A stretch of 64,000 nt of DNA from an uncultured Mycoplasmatota bacterium (lineage in GTDB: Bacteria; Bacillota_I; Bacilli_A; RF39; UBA660), in the NCBI GenBank assembly GCA_900542735.1, contig UQOS01000003.1:1-64000 (forward strand), read 5' to 3'. The notes below the pieces were generated by a model, which searched no databases, was not told the origin of the DNA, and saw nothing but the letters and a program-made list of their open reading frames with translations. The position numbers and the translations under genes are program-made. Below, one piece after another: positions 16,965-24,337 of the stretch; the first letter of the stretch is position 1, and the number at the start of each line of letters is the position of its first letter.

Positions 16965-18221
16965 ATGAAAGTATTAGAAATTAATGGTGGAAAACCTCTT
17001 ACAGGAACCATTCGTATTAGTGGTGCTAAAAATGCATCTGTTGCTTTAATACCAGCAGCTATTTTAGCAGATAGTGAGGTAACCATCTGTAATGTTCCTG
17101 AAATCACAGATACTGATGCCCTAACTGAAATTTTAGAATATTTAGGAGCAACAGTAAAAAGAGCAAGTGAAAGTGTTTTAATTAATCCAACTACAATTGA
17201 AAACAAAGAAATTCCTAAAGAATTATCAACAAAGCTTCGTGCTTCTTACTATTTTATGGCAGCATTACTTGGTAAATATAAATATGTTGAAATGTATTTT
17301 CCAGGTGGGTGCAATATAGGAGCAAGACCAATCGACCAAACTTTAAAAAGTTTTAGAGCACTAGGAGCAACTGTAGAAGAAGACAACAACAAATATAAAA
17401 TTTATGCTGATAAATTAAAAGGTGCCCATATTTACTTAGATATGCCAAGTGTTGGTGCAACCATTAATGCTATGCTAGCATCTGTTAAAGCAGAAGGTGA
17501 AACCACAATAGAAAATGCAGCAAAAGAACCAGAAGTTGTAAATGTGGCAGTATTTTTAAATGGAATGGGTGCTAAAATTACTGGTGCTGGAACTAGTGAA
17601 ATAAAAATTAAAGGAGTAAATTCTCTAAAAGGATGTTATACAGAAGTAATACCAGATAGAATAGAAGCTGGAACATATGTAATAGCTGGAGCTTTAATGG
17701 GAGAAAAATTAAAAATTGATAACATTATTCCTGAACATATTGAAATGCTAACTTTAAAACTAAAAGAAATGGGAGTTCCTATTAATATTGGTCCTGACTA
17801 TATCATAGTATCAAAAGGAAACAATTTAAAACCAGTTAGTATTAAGACACAAGGCTATCCTGGATTTGCAACCGATTTGCAACAACCAGTAACAACCCTT
17901 TTAACGCAATGTGAGGGAACTTCTACTTTAGAAGAAACAATTTATGAAAATAGATTCCAAAATGTACCATATTTAAATAAATTAGGTGCAAATATCGAAA
18001 TTGATGAAAAACAAATTCATATCAAAGGAAAAACAGAATTAGTAGGAACAACAGTAGAAGCAACTGATTTAAGAGCAGGTGCTTGTCTAGTATTAGCAGG
18101 ATTACTTGCTAGTGGTACTACCAAAGTCGCAAATATTGAGCATGTATTAAGAGGTTATGAAAATATTGTTCAAAAATTAACCGATGTAGGAGCAGATATT
18201 AAGTTAAAAGAAGAAAATTAA
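16965..18221 (+). CDS. murA: UDP-N-acetylglucosamine 1-carboxyvinyltransferase
   Basis: First committed step of peptidoglycan synthesis: transfers enolpyruvate from PEP to UDP-GlcNAc in the cytoplasm. The catalytic, fosfomycin-reactive cysteine is Cys116 in FPGGCNIGARPID. SGAKNASVALIPAA (residues 19-32) and DLRAGACLVLAGLLASG near the C-terminus are conserved substrate loops. ATG at 16965 follows GGAGGT; the TTG at 16953 belongs to the leader. Its 418 aa are normal. It stands alone with a terminator after it. In Bacillus a murA lies near spoIIQ-spoIIID; here these are about 4 kb downstream. Confidence 0.97.
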   Translation: MKVLEINGGKPLTGTIRISGAKNASVALIPAAILADSEVTICNVPEITDTDALTEILEYLGATVKRASESVLINPTTIENKEIPKELSTKLRASYYFMAALLGKYKYVEMYFPGGCNIGARPIDQTLKSFRALGATVEEDNNKYKIYADKLKGAHIYLDMPSVGATINAMLASVKAEGETTIENAAKEPEVVNVAVFLNGMGAKITGAGTSEIKIKGVNSLKGCYTEVIPDRIEAGTYVIAGALMGEKLKIDNIIPEHIEMLTLKLKEMGVPINIGPDYIIVSKGNNLKPVSIKTQGYPGFATDLQQPVTTLLTQCEGTSTLEETIYENRFQNVPYLNKLGANIEIDEKQIHIKGKTELVGTTVEATDLRAGACLVLAGLLASGTTKVANIEHVLRGYENIVQKLTDVGADIKLKEEN

Positions 18222-18240
18222 TCTTCTTTTTTTCTTTTTT
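18206..18240 (+). terminator. murA terminator
   Basis: A 9-bp stem (AAAAGAAGA/TCTTCTTTT) with a 7-nt loop that includes the stop codon, then a long T tract. Confidence 0.75.
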
Positions 18241-18241
18241 G

Positions 18242-18250
18242 TGGTATAAT
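18242..18250 (+). promoter_or_regulatory. Extended -10 promoter
   Basis: TGGTATAAT (TGn extended -10) without a good -35, 24 nt before the ATG at 18274. The same arrangement occurs before tagO and uvrA. Confidence 0.5.
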
Positions 18251-18273
18251 ATGTGGCACAAAGGAGAAAGACT

Positions 18274-19080
18274 ATGAACTGGAATGATGTTACTAATAAA
18301 TTAGTAGAAATAGAAAACCTACAACAACTTTTAACCATAAAAATATCAGACTCTAAAAGTAAAGAAATAATAGCTAGGTACAATAAGTATCATGACATAA
18401 CAAAAGACAGTATAAATAAATTAAACAATGCAGTTTTAGAAAATCGGATTAGAAAAACTCCTTTTCAATTTATTTTACTATCAGTAGTTATGAATAAAAA
18501 AATTCCGCTTACTATGGAAGAAATATATGATAGTATGAGTGATAATTTAGAAACAACTATCAGTTATTTAAATAATCTTCAAAAAAAGTATGAAGATATG
18601 ATTAAAATTTTTGATATTGTTTTCAAAATAGAAGAACTATCACAAATAGAGCTTACAACAGTTACTGATTATGAAAATGGAGTATATATAAAAGTATTAA
18701 ATAAATATAATGCAGCTTTCTTAGAATTTTTACAGCAAGATGTAAAAGAATCTGCTTCGCTTATCAAGAATACCACTAAAGAATTAATGGAAAATTTAAG
18801 TAAAAATGAAAGAAGTAAGCTATTACAAGAAATGATTCCGTTATCATATGATCGAAACGCTTTTACATACATAGACGAAATAAAAACAGTTAAGAGTATT
18901 TATAAAAATCCAACAGTTCCATTAAGAGATGAATTATATATTTACAAATTACTCCTATATTTTAAAGAAACTGTCTATATTTCCTTAGAGGAATACTTTA
19001 GTAAGCAAGATATTTCTAAACTTATATCTTTCTTTGAAGAAGTATTATCTATTAAAGAAGATAAAATAAAAAAAGTCTAA
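18274..19080 (+). CDS. Hypothetical helical protein, 268 aa
   Basis: Not recognised. Predicted soluble and almost entirely helical, with charged repeats; no cysteines, signal peptide or membrane segment. ATG at 18274 (MNWNDVTNKLVEIENLQQLL) is chosen because AAAGGAGA lies 7 nt upstream and the extended -10 at 18242 would start the message after the alternative codon at 18253. The 3' end is followed by a terminator. Neighbours (murA, a secreted SGNH hydrolase) hint at nothing specific. Confidence 0.6.
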   Translation: MNWNDVTNKLVEIENLQQLLTIKISDSKSKEIIARYNKYHDITKDSINKLNNAVLENRIRKTPFQFILLSVVMNKKIPLTMEEIYDSMSDNLETTISYLNNLQKKYEDMIKIFDIVFKIEELSQIELTTVTDYENGVYIKVLNKYNAAFLEFLQQDVKESASLIKNTTKELMENLSKNERSKLLQEMIPLSYDRNAFTYIDEIKTVKSIYKNPTVPLRDELYIYKLLLYFKETVYISLEEYFSKQDISKLISFFEEVLSIKEDKIKKV

Positions 19081-19103
19081 AATCATCTAAAATGAAATAA
19101 ACT

Positions 19104-19129
19104 AAGAATAGGTAACTATTCTTTTTATT
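19104..19129 (+). terminator. Terminator directly against the next ribosome site
   Basis: AAGAATAG (19104-19111), GTAA loop, CTATTCTT (19116-19123), TTTATTT. The ribosome site GGAGGT of the SGNH gene starts at 19131, leaving no room for a promoter. Confidence 0.8.
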
Positions 19130-19139
19130 TGGAGGTTTT

Positions 19140-19862
19140 ATGAAAAAGAAAAAATTAATAAAATATTTAATCCTAATATTATTACTATTATCAGTTTATG
19201 GAATTTACCATTTCTTTAAAACAGATAAAATTAATTATATTGCGTTAGGAGATTCTGTTGCTGAAGGAATGAATCCTTATGGAGAAGTAGGCTATAGTTA
19301 TACAGATTACTTAGCTGAATTACTTCAAAAAGATCATAAATTATCTTATTACACCAAAAAATATACGAAAAGTGGATATGTAACCGAAGATATTATCAGA
19401 AATCTACAAACAAATAATAACTTAAAAAAAGATTTAAGAGAGTCAAACTTAGTCACAATTTCAATTGGAGCTAATGATTTTCTACATAAAATAGATTTAA
19501 AAAGTTTAGATGTATCTAATATAATTGGACTTAAAAATAAAGTAACAGAAGTATTACCAGACATTGAAAAATGTATAAAAGAAGTTAGAAAATATGCAAA
19601 AGATGATATCATAATCGTTGGCTATTATAATCCAATTCCTTTTTTATTTAATACAAGTGGAAACGATTTAGATGAATTATTTGCCTACATTGATGATGAA
19701 TACAATAAAATAGCTAACAAAAACAATTGCCGTTATCTTTCTATGTACCAATTATTCAAAAAAAACACAAACTTTTTACCAAATCCAGCTGATATTCATC
19801 CAAACTTAGATGGCTATCAAGAAATGGCTAACCAAATATACTCCTTCTACCGTGGAAAATAA
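19140..19862 (+). CDS. SGNH/GDSL family hydrolase with N-terminal anchor
   Basis: Extracellular esterase or lipase type enzyme. A hydrophobic N-terminal segment (residues 8-26, LIKYLILILLLLSVYGIYHF) anchors or exports it. Block I is YIALGDSVAEG (catalytic Ser39), block III ISIGANDF (oxyanion Asn), and block V ADIHPNLDGY with the Asp and His of the triad. The 240 aa are of usual size. Substrate unknown; lipids or acetylated wall sugars are common for this family. Transcript probably starts upstream of the hairpin at 19104 and reads through, or inside the previous gene. Confidence 0.88.
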   Translation: MKKKKLIKYLILILLLLSVYGIYHFFKTDKINYIALGDSVAEGMNPYGEVGYSYTDYLAELLQKDHKLSYYTKKYTKSGYVTEDIIRNLQTNNNLKKDLRESNLVTISIGANDFLHKIDLKSLDVSNIIGLKNKVTEVLPDIEKCIKEVRKYAKDDIIIVGYYNPIPFLFNTSGNDLDELFAYIDDEYNKIANKNNCRYLSMYQLFKKNTNFLPNPADIHPNLDGYQEMANQIYSFYRGK

Positions 19863-19875
19863 AGAAAAAATATCT

Positions 19876-19904
19876 TGAAAAGTATAAGAATTACTGCTAT
19901 AATA
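19876..19904 (+). promoter_or_regulatory. Strong promoter for rpmE
   Basis: TTGAAA, 17-nt spacer and TGC-TATAAT extended -10. The start is expected near 19911. Confidence 0.75.
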
Positions 19905-19910
19905 AAAACG

Positions 19911-20002
19911 CATTTAATTACTATGGCATACATATAACTGCCATGGCGAAGAAAAGGCTCTAGAATATTCTAGATATAATCTAGATACGAAAGGAGATAA
20001 TT
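19911..20002 (+). promoter_or_regulatory. Structured leader of L31 mRNA
   Basis: A leader of about 92 nt contains a hairpin at 19921-19946 (ATGGCA/TGCCAT plus outer pairs). It also holds a perfect palindrome CTAGAATATTCTAG (19960-19973) that overlaps a second possible pairing, TCTAGA at 19969 with TCTAGA at 19980, just before the ribosome site AAAGGAGA. Such mutually exclusive pairings suit autoregulation by the ribosomal protein; not proven. Confidence 0.4.
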
Positions 20003-20206
20003 ATGAAAAAGGGAATTCATCCAGAAATGAAAGAAGCAACTGTAAAATGTGCTTGTGGAGAAACATTTAAAGTAATGTCTACAAAAGAAGAAATTCATGT
20101 AGAAGTTTGTTCTAAATGTCATCCATTCTATACTGGAAAACAATCAAGAGCATCTAAGACTGGACGTGTAGAAAAATTCAATCAAAAATATGGTTTTGAT
20201 AAGTAA
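20003..20206 (+). CDS. rpmE: Ribosomal protein bL31, zinc-binding form
   Basis: Large-subunit protein at the bridge between subunits. The 67 aa carry the zinc ligands Cys16, Cys18, Cys36 and Cys39 ([23 protein letters not shown]), so this is the C+ paralogue used when zinc is sufficient. The C-terminal [13 protein letters not shown] is conserved. Preceded by a strong promoter and a structured leader, and followed by its own terminator, so the gene is monocistronic. No C-minus paralogue was seen in this window. Confidence 0.97.
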   Translation: MKKGIHPEMKEATVKCACGETFKVMSTKEEIHVEVCSKCHPFYTGKQSRASKTGRVEKFNQKYGFDK

Positions 20207-20238
20207 GATAAAGCTATTTAGTTTTATCTTTTTATTTT
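20205..20238 (+). terminator. rpmE terminator
   Basis: AAGATAAA (20205-20212) pairs with TTTATCTT (20223-20230), followed by TTTATTTT. Confidence 0.75.
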
Positions 20239-20273
20239 GCTAAAATTGGGTATAATAAAATTGGTGGATAATT

Positions 20274-21581
20274 ATGAAAGAAATTACATTAGAAAAAATT
20301 AAAAAATATAATGAGGAGTTTAATAGTAATAAATGGAATAAGATTATTTCTAATGCTATTACTACAAATGGTATTAATAATACCTGTTTTAATCCGAGTG
20401 TTTTAACTACCAATCAAAATGTATTTAGTATTGAATTACCAGATAGTAAAAGAATGGATCAAAAAAAGAGTGGTCGTTGTTGGGCATTTGCTGGTATGAA
20501 CATGTTAAAACATGATATTGCCAAAAACTTAAACATAAAAGTAGAAGATATTGACCTATCAGTAAACTATTTAACTTTTTTTGATAAGTTAGAAAAATCC
20601 AACACAATCTATGAAAACATTATTTCACTAGAAGATGTAAACTACGATACTATCAATGAATTAAAAATTGGAAATTTAGAAGAAGGAGGTTATTTTGAAT
20701 TTTTTAGAGAATTAGTTAAAAAATATGGAATCGTACCTTCTACTTATATGAGAGAAAATGTAACGAGTGAAGATAGCAGTAGTTTGATGATAGTATATGA
20801 TGAAAAAATAAAGAAAGATATTTCTAAACTAATAACAGCTAAAAAAGAGGGAAAAACAAAAGATTATTTAGAAAAAATGATAGAAAAAATGGTATCTGAA
20901 AACTATATCATATTAGCGAAAATGTTAGGAGAACCACCATTAGAAATTAATTTTGAGTATCGAAATAAAGATAATATTTTAATTACTAAAAAACTAACGC
21001 CACAAGAATTCTATCACCGTTATTCATCATTAAATTTAGATGATTTTGTATCGGTTGGTAGCATGAAAATGTATAATAAAGAATACTATAAAATCTATCA
21101 AAAACAGTATTCTAGAAATATTTTGGCTACTAGTACCGTTAAATTTTTAAATCTACCATTAACGGAGTTTAAAAATCTAATTGTTTCTGAGTTAAAAGAT
21201 GGTATTCCTGTTTGGTTTGGTGCAGAAGTAAAGAAAATGCGTAATCAAGAAAATGGAATCTTAGATATGAATTCTTATAACTATGAAGAAGTTTTTAATT
21301 ATGAAAGACTAACACAAGAAGAAAACTTAAACCTTCATGCAATAACACTAGCGCATGCCATGAGTTTTGTAGGAGTGCATATTGTTGATGATAAAATTAT
21401 TCGTTGGAAAGTAGAAAATAGTTGGGGTGACAAAGATAATAAAGGTTATTTTATTATGAATGATAACTATTTTGATGAATTTGTAATGAATGCTGTTGTG
21501 AAAAAAGAATATTTAACTAGTAAACAATTAGAAATGTTAAATCAAGAAGCAATCAATATGAACCCTAATGATCCATTTTAA
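20274..21581 (+). CDS. pepC: Aminopeptidase C / bleomycin hydrolase (peptidase C1B)
   Basis: Cytoplasmic cysteine aminopeptidase that degrades short peptides. The catalytic cysteine is Cys69 in KKSGRCWAFAGMNML, with Gln63/64 just before it as the likely oxyanion residue. The histidine is in LAHAMSFVGVH and the asparagine in VENSWGDKDNKGYF. The C-terminus MNPNDPF is near the very end, as in this self-compartmentalising hexamer family. Its 435 aa are close to the normal 440-450. A TATAAT near 20251 may be the promoter. No operon partner. Confidence 0.95.
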   Translation: MKEITLEKIKKYNEEFNSNKWNKIISNAITTNGINNTCFNPSVLTTNQNVFSIELPDSKRMDQKKSGRCWAFAGMNMLKHDIAKNLNIKVEDIDLSVNYLTFFDKLEKSNTIYENIISLEDVNYDTINELKIGNLEEGGYFEFFRELVKKYGIVPSTYMRENVTSEDSSSLMIVYDEKIKKDISKLITAKKEGKTKDYLEKMIEKMVSENYIILAKMLGEPPLEINFEYRNKDNILITKKLTPQEFYHRYSSLNLDDFVSVGSMKMYNKEYYKIYQKQYSRNILATSTVKFLNLPLTEFKNLIVSELKDGIPVWFGAEVKKMRNQENGILDMNSYNYEEVFNYERLTQEENLNLHAITLAHAMSFVGVHIVDDKIIRWKVENSWGDKDNKGYFIMNDNYFDEFVMNAVVKKEYLTSKQLEMLNQEAINMNPNDPF

Positions 21582-21653
21582 AAAAGATGAATTTGCTTTT
21601 TCCACAATTACTGTGAATTATATGATATAATTTTCTATGATAGAGGTGAATAT

Positions 21654-22097
21654 ATGAAAATAGGAATCGCAAATGACCATCGTGGTTACAAATTAAAAAC
21701 AAAATTAATCCCATACTTGTTGAAAAAAGGTTATGAAGTAGAAGATTATGGAACTTTATCAACAGAATCTGTGGATTACCCTGATTATGGAATTCTATTA
21801 GGGGAAAAAGTAAGAGATAAAGTTGTAGATTATGGAATCGCTATTTGTGGAAGTGGTATCGGTATTAGTATTGCTTGTAACAAAGTAAAAAAAGTAAGAT
21901 GTGCTAAAGTAAACAATGTAAGAGAAGCAAGACTATGTCGTTTAGATAATGATGCAAATATCATTGCTTTAAATGAAAAAATGCATCTTTTTGAAGCAAA
22001 AGACATTATTGATGTGTTCTTAAATACAAAGTATCAAAAGGAAGAACGCTTTCAAAGAAGAATTGATAAAATTACGAAATATGAGGAGAAAAAATAA
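21654..22097 (+). CDS. rpiB: Ribose-5-phosphate isomerase B
   Basis: Interconverts ribose 5-phosphate and ribulose 5-phosphate in the pentose phosphate pathway. The start IGIANDHRGYKLK carries the phosphate-binding Asp-His pair. GIAICGSGIGISIACNKVKKVRCAKVNN is the active-site block; the usual catalytic Cys lies in AICGSG. 147 aa, normal. AGAGGTGA precedes the ATG. It overlaps the next gene by one base, opening a tight cluster rpiB-DUF1146-spoIIQ-spoIIID-mreB. Confidence 0.96.
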   Translation: MKIGIANDHRGYKLKTKLIPYLLKKGYEVEDYGTLSTESVDYPDYGILLGEKVRDKVVDYGIAICGSGIGISIACNKVKKVRCAKVNNVREARLCRLDNDANIIALNEKMHLFEAKDIIDVFLNTKYQKEERFQRRIDKITKYEEKK

Positions 22098-22294
22098 TGA
22101 GTGCCAAATTCTTTTTATATCTTTTTTCCACAATCTTAGTAATTTACTCTTTTGATTCTATTAATATTAATCAAATATTTAAAAAAAATAAAGTCGTACA
22201 AGCTAGAATCTTTTATTTTATTCTAGCTTTATGCATGATAGAACTATTAACTTCTTTCTTTTATAATTTATTTGAAGCTACAAAATTTATTTAA
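22097..22294 (+). CDS. DUF1146 membrane protein (YwzB-like)
   Basis: Small two-helix membrane protein of unknown function. Helix 1 is FFLYLFSTILVIYSF; the conserved loop KKNKVVQARIFYFILALCMIELLTSFFY matches the DUF1146 signature (KKNxxxQARxLYxxL). In Bacillus it lies in the same area as murA, spoIID and spoIIQ, and here it directly precedes spoIIQ. It starts in the last base of rpiB, so it is translationally coupled. Confidence 0.75.
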   Translation: MSAKFFLYLFSTILVIYSFDSININQIFKKNKVVQARIFYFILALCMIELLTSFFYNLFEATKFI

Positions 22295-22298
22295 TTTT

Positions 22299-22326
22299 GT
22301 ATAAAAATTTTCATTTTGGTAACACT
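22299..22326 (+). promoter_or_regulatory. Candidate sigma-F promoter for spoIIQ
   Basis: GTATA (22299-22303), 14 nt, GGTAACACT (22318-22326) fit the known sigma-F patterns GYATA and GGNNANANT. They lie just before the ribosome site GAGGTGAA and the ATG at 22345. spoIIQ is a sigma-F gene in B. subtilis. Confidence 0.5.
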
Positions 22327-22344
22327 CTTAATGAGGTGAAAAAA

Positions 22345-22965
22345 ATGAAAAAGAAATTAGTTTTGAAACCATTTGTAATTCCAACACTGTATTTAACATT
22401 TTCTCTAGCTATTATGATAGGTTTATTTTTATCTATTGATGTTACCCAAGAAAAAGAAAATTTAACCTATGTTAGTAGTGCTATTCTAGATGAATATGTA
22501 CCAGTTATAAATACAGTAGAAAAGGTAAGAAGACCTTATACAGATGGAAATGTCGTAATTGCTAATAATTACTATGACTACCAATCATCAGAAGAAGAAC
22601 AACAGTCATCTATTCTTTACCATGAAAATACTTATATTCAAAACACAGGTATTAACTACAAATCTGATAATAGTTTTGATGTAATAAGTATCATGAAAGG
22701 TGAAGTAATAGAAGTAGAAGAGAAAGAACTCCTTGGAAAAAGTGTAACAATAAGACATGAAAACAATATAATAAGTGTTTATCAAAGTCTAGGTGAAACA
22801 AATGTCAAAAAAGGAGATAAGGTAGAAGCAGGTCAAATTATTGGTAAAAGTGGAAAATGTGATTTAATTACAGATTCCGTAAACAATTTACATTTTGAAT
22901 TATATGTAAATGGAACAATAGCAGACCCTGAAAACCATTATGATAAAACTGTAGGAGAGTTTTAA
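22345..22965 (+). CDS. spoIIQ: Stage II sporulation protein Q-like, degenerate M23 domain
   Basis: In spore formers SpoIIQ is a forespore membrane protein that pairs with SpoIIIAH across the engulfing membranes. This 206-aa protein has one N-terminal membrane segment (about residues 12-32), a polar linker and a C-terminal LytM/M23 domain (SFDVISIMKGEVIEVE ... KGDKVEAGQIIGKSG ... NNLHFELYVNG). The zinc site looks broken: no HxxxD before FDV, and HxH reads NLH. It is probably a structural, not a catalytic, protein. ATG at 22345 follows GAGGTGAA. Position before spoIIID supports the call. Confidence 0.8.
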   Translation: MKKKLVLKPFVIPTLYLTFSLAIMIGLFLSIDVTQEKENLTYVSSAILDEYVPVINTVEKVRRPYTDGNVVIANNYYDYQSSEEEQQSSILYHENTYIQNTGINYKSDNSFDVISIMKGEVIEVEEKELLGKSVTIRHENNIISVYQSLGETNVKKGDKVEAGQIIGKSGKCDLITDSVNNLHFELYVNGTIADPENHYDKTVGEF

Positions 22966-22984
22966 TCTAGCATAAAGGAAAAAG

Positions 22985-23008
22985 TCACCAATATAATTTA
23001 TTAGGTGA
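22985..23008 (+). promoter_or_regulatory. Hairpin covering the spoIIID ribosome site
   Basis: TCACC-AATA (22985-22993) pairs with TATT-(A)-GGTGA (22999-23008) around a 5-nt loop. AGGTGA, the ribosome site of spoIIID, forms the 3' arm with a single bulge. Confidence 0.45.
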
Positions 23009-23013
23009 TGAAA

Positions 23014-23271
23014 GTGAATAAACAAATAATAAAAAGGGTAGAAGAAGAAGCAGACTATATGATTGAAACAAAAGAAACAATTAGAAAAGTTGCTTCTAAA
23101 TTTAGAGTTAGTAAAAGCACTGTTCATAAAGATATCAAAGAAAGATTAAAGGAGTTAGATTTTACGAAATTTAAAATAATTCAAGATATTTTTTCTGAAC
23201 ACATAAGGACAAGACATATATTAGGAGGAGAGTCCACTAGAATAAAATATTTAAGAGAAAGAAAGAGCTAG
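23014..23271 (+). CDS. spoIIID: Stage III sporulation transcriptional regulator SpoIIID
   Basis: Small DNA-binding protein that activates and represses mother-cell genes of the sigma-E regulon. The helix-turn-helix is ETIRKVASKFRVSKSTVHKDIKERL (about residues 25-50), followed by the basic tail IRTRHILGGESTRIKYLRERK that contacts DNA. About 85 aa, normal. Start taken as GTG at 23014, five bases after AGGTGA; the ATG at 23008 overlaps that site. It lies 11 nt upstream of mreB, reproducing the spoIIID-mbl order of Bacillus. Confidence 0.95.
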   Translation: MNKQIIKRVEEEADYMIETKETIRKVASKFRVSKSTVHKDIKERLKELDFTKFKIIQDIFSEHIRTRHILGGESTRIKYLRERKS

Positions 23272-23282
23272 AAGGTGATAAT

Positions 23283-24266
23283 ATGCGTGATATTGGGATT
23301 GACCTTGGTACTACCAATATTCTAATTTATATAAAGGGTAGGGGTATCGTTTTAAATGAACCAAGTGTAGTTAGTATTGATACTAGTACAAAAAAGGTTT
23401 TAGCAGTAGGAAAAGAAGCAAAAGAAATGTTAGGCAGAACTCCTGGAAAAGTAAAAGCCATTAAGCCAATGAAAGATGGTGTGATAGCTGATTTTGAAAC
23501 TACAGAAGAAATGCTAAAACGCTTTGTGAAAAAGGCAGTAGGAAAAAATATTTTAAGAAAACCTCGTATTTTAATTTGCTGTCCTTCCAATATCACCGGA
23601 GTAGAAAAAAACGCAATCCGTGAAATAGCGGAACGCATGGGAGCAAAAAAGGTATTTTTAGAAGAAGAACCCAAAGTAGCTGCTGTAGGAGCCGGTATTG
23701 ATATTTCTAAACCATCTGGTAGTATGGTAATTGATATTGGTGGTGGAACAACAGATATCGCTGTTTTATCTTTAGGAGGTATTGTAACAAGTGATTCATT
23801 AAGAATAGCTGGAAACACCTTTGATGAAGATATTATGAATTTTATTAAGAATAAGTACAAGCTAATTATTGGTGAAAAAACTAGTGAAGATATTAAAAAA
23901 AGTATTGGAACAGTATTAAAGAGTAGTAAAAAAACAAGTATTGAAATAACAGGAAGGGGTGCTACAACTGGTTTACCTGAAACGATCACAGTGGTAAGTG
24001 ATGATATAATAGAAGCTTTAAAAGATGATGTGAAAAAAATAGTAGAAGCCGTAAAATTAGTATTAGAAAAAACACCCCCAGAATTAGCAGCTGATATTTC
24101 AGACAAAGGAATTATCTTAACTGGTGGTGGTGCTTTAATAGATGGTTTAGTAGAAAAACTTAGAAAAGAATTAAAAGTACCAGTATTTATTTCTGATAAT
24201 CCTCTTACCAATGTAGCAGAGGGTACGGGTATTTTATTAGATAACCTATATTTAATTGATAATTAG
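23283..24266 (+). CDS. mreB: MreB/Mbl family cell-shape actin homologue
   Basis: Actin-like ATPase that guides elongation wall synthesis at the inner membrane face. Phosphate loop 1 is IGIDLGTTNILIYIKG (residues 4-19), phosphate loop 2 VIDIGGGTTDIAVLS, and the adenosine motif GIILTGGGALIDGL. Its 327 aa are typical. Position next to spoIIID suggests it is the counterpart of Mbl rather than MreB of the mreBCD operon; no mreC or mreD follows. Terminator overlaps the stop codon. Confidence 0.93.
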   Translation: MRDIGIDLGTTNILIYIKGRGIVLNEPSVVSIDTSTKKVLAVGKEAKEMLGRTPGKVKAIKPMKDGVIADFETTEEMLKRFVKKAVGKNILRKPRILICCPSNITGVEKNAIREIAERMGAKKVFLEEEPKVAAVGAGIDISKPSGSMVIDIGGGTTDIAVLSLGGIVTSDSLRIAGNTFDEDIMNFIKNKYKLIIGEKTSEDIKKSIGTVLKSSKKTSIEITGRGATTGLPETITVVSDDIIEALKDDVKKIVEAVKLVLEKTPPELAADISDKGIILTGGGALIDGLVEKLRKELKVPVFISDNPLTNVAEGTGILLDNLYLIDN

Positions 24267-24290
24267 ACCAAAAATAATGGTCTTTTTATT
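24265..24290 (+). terminator. mreB terminator
   Basis: AGACCA (24265-24270) and TGGTCT (24278-24283) followed by TTTTATTTT. Confidence 0.85.
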
Positions 24291-24337
24291 TTGTGATAGA
24301 AAAAAATATGGTATAATGTGAATAATGAGGTGGAAGT

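Noticed and set aside
23327..24211. Long minus-strand frame opposite mreB
   Set aside because: It lies fully inside mreB, is low in charged residues and rich in S/F/I, as expected for a shadow of a biased coding strand.
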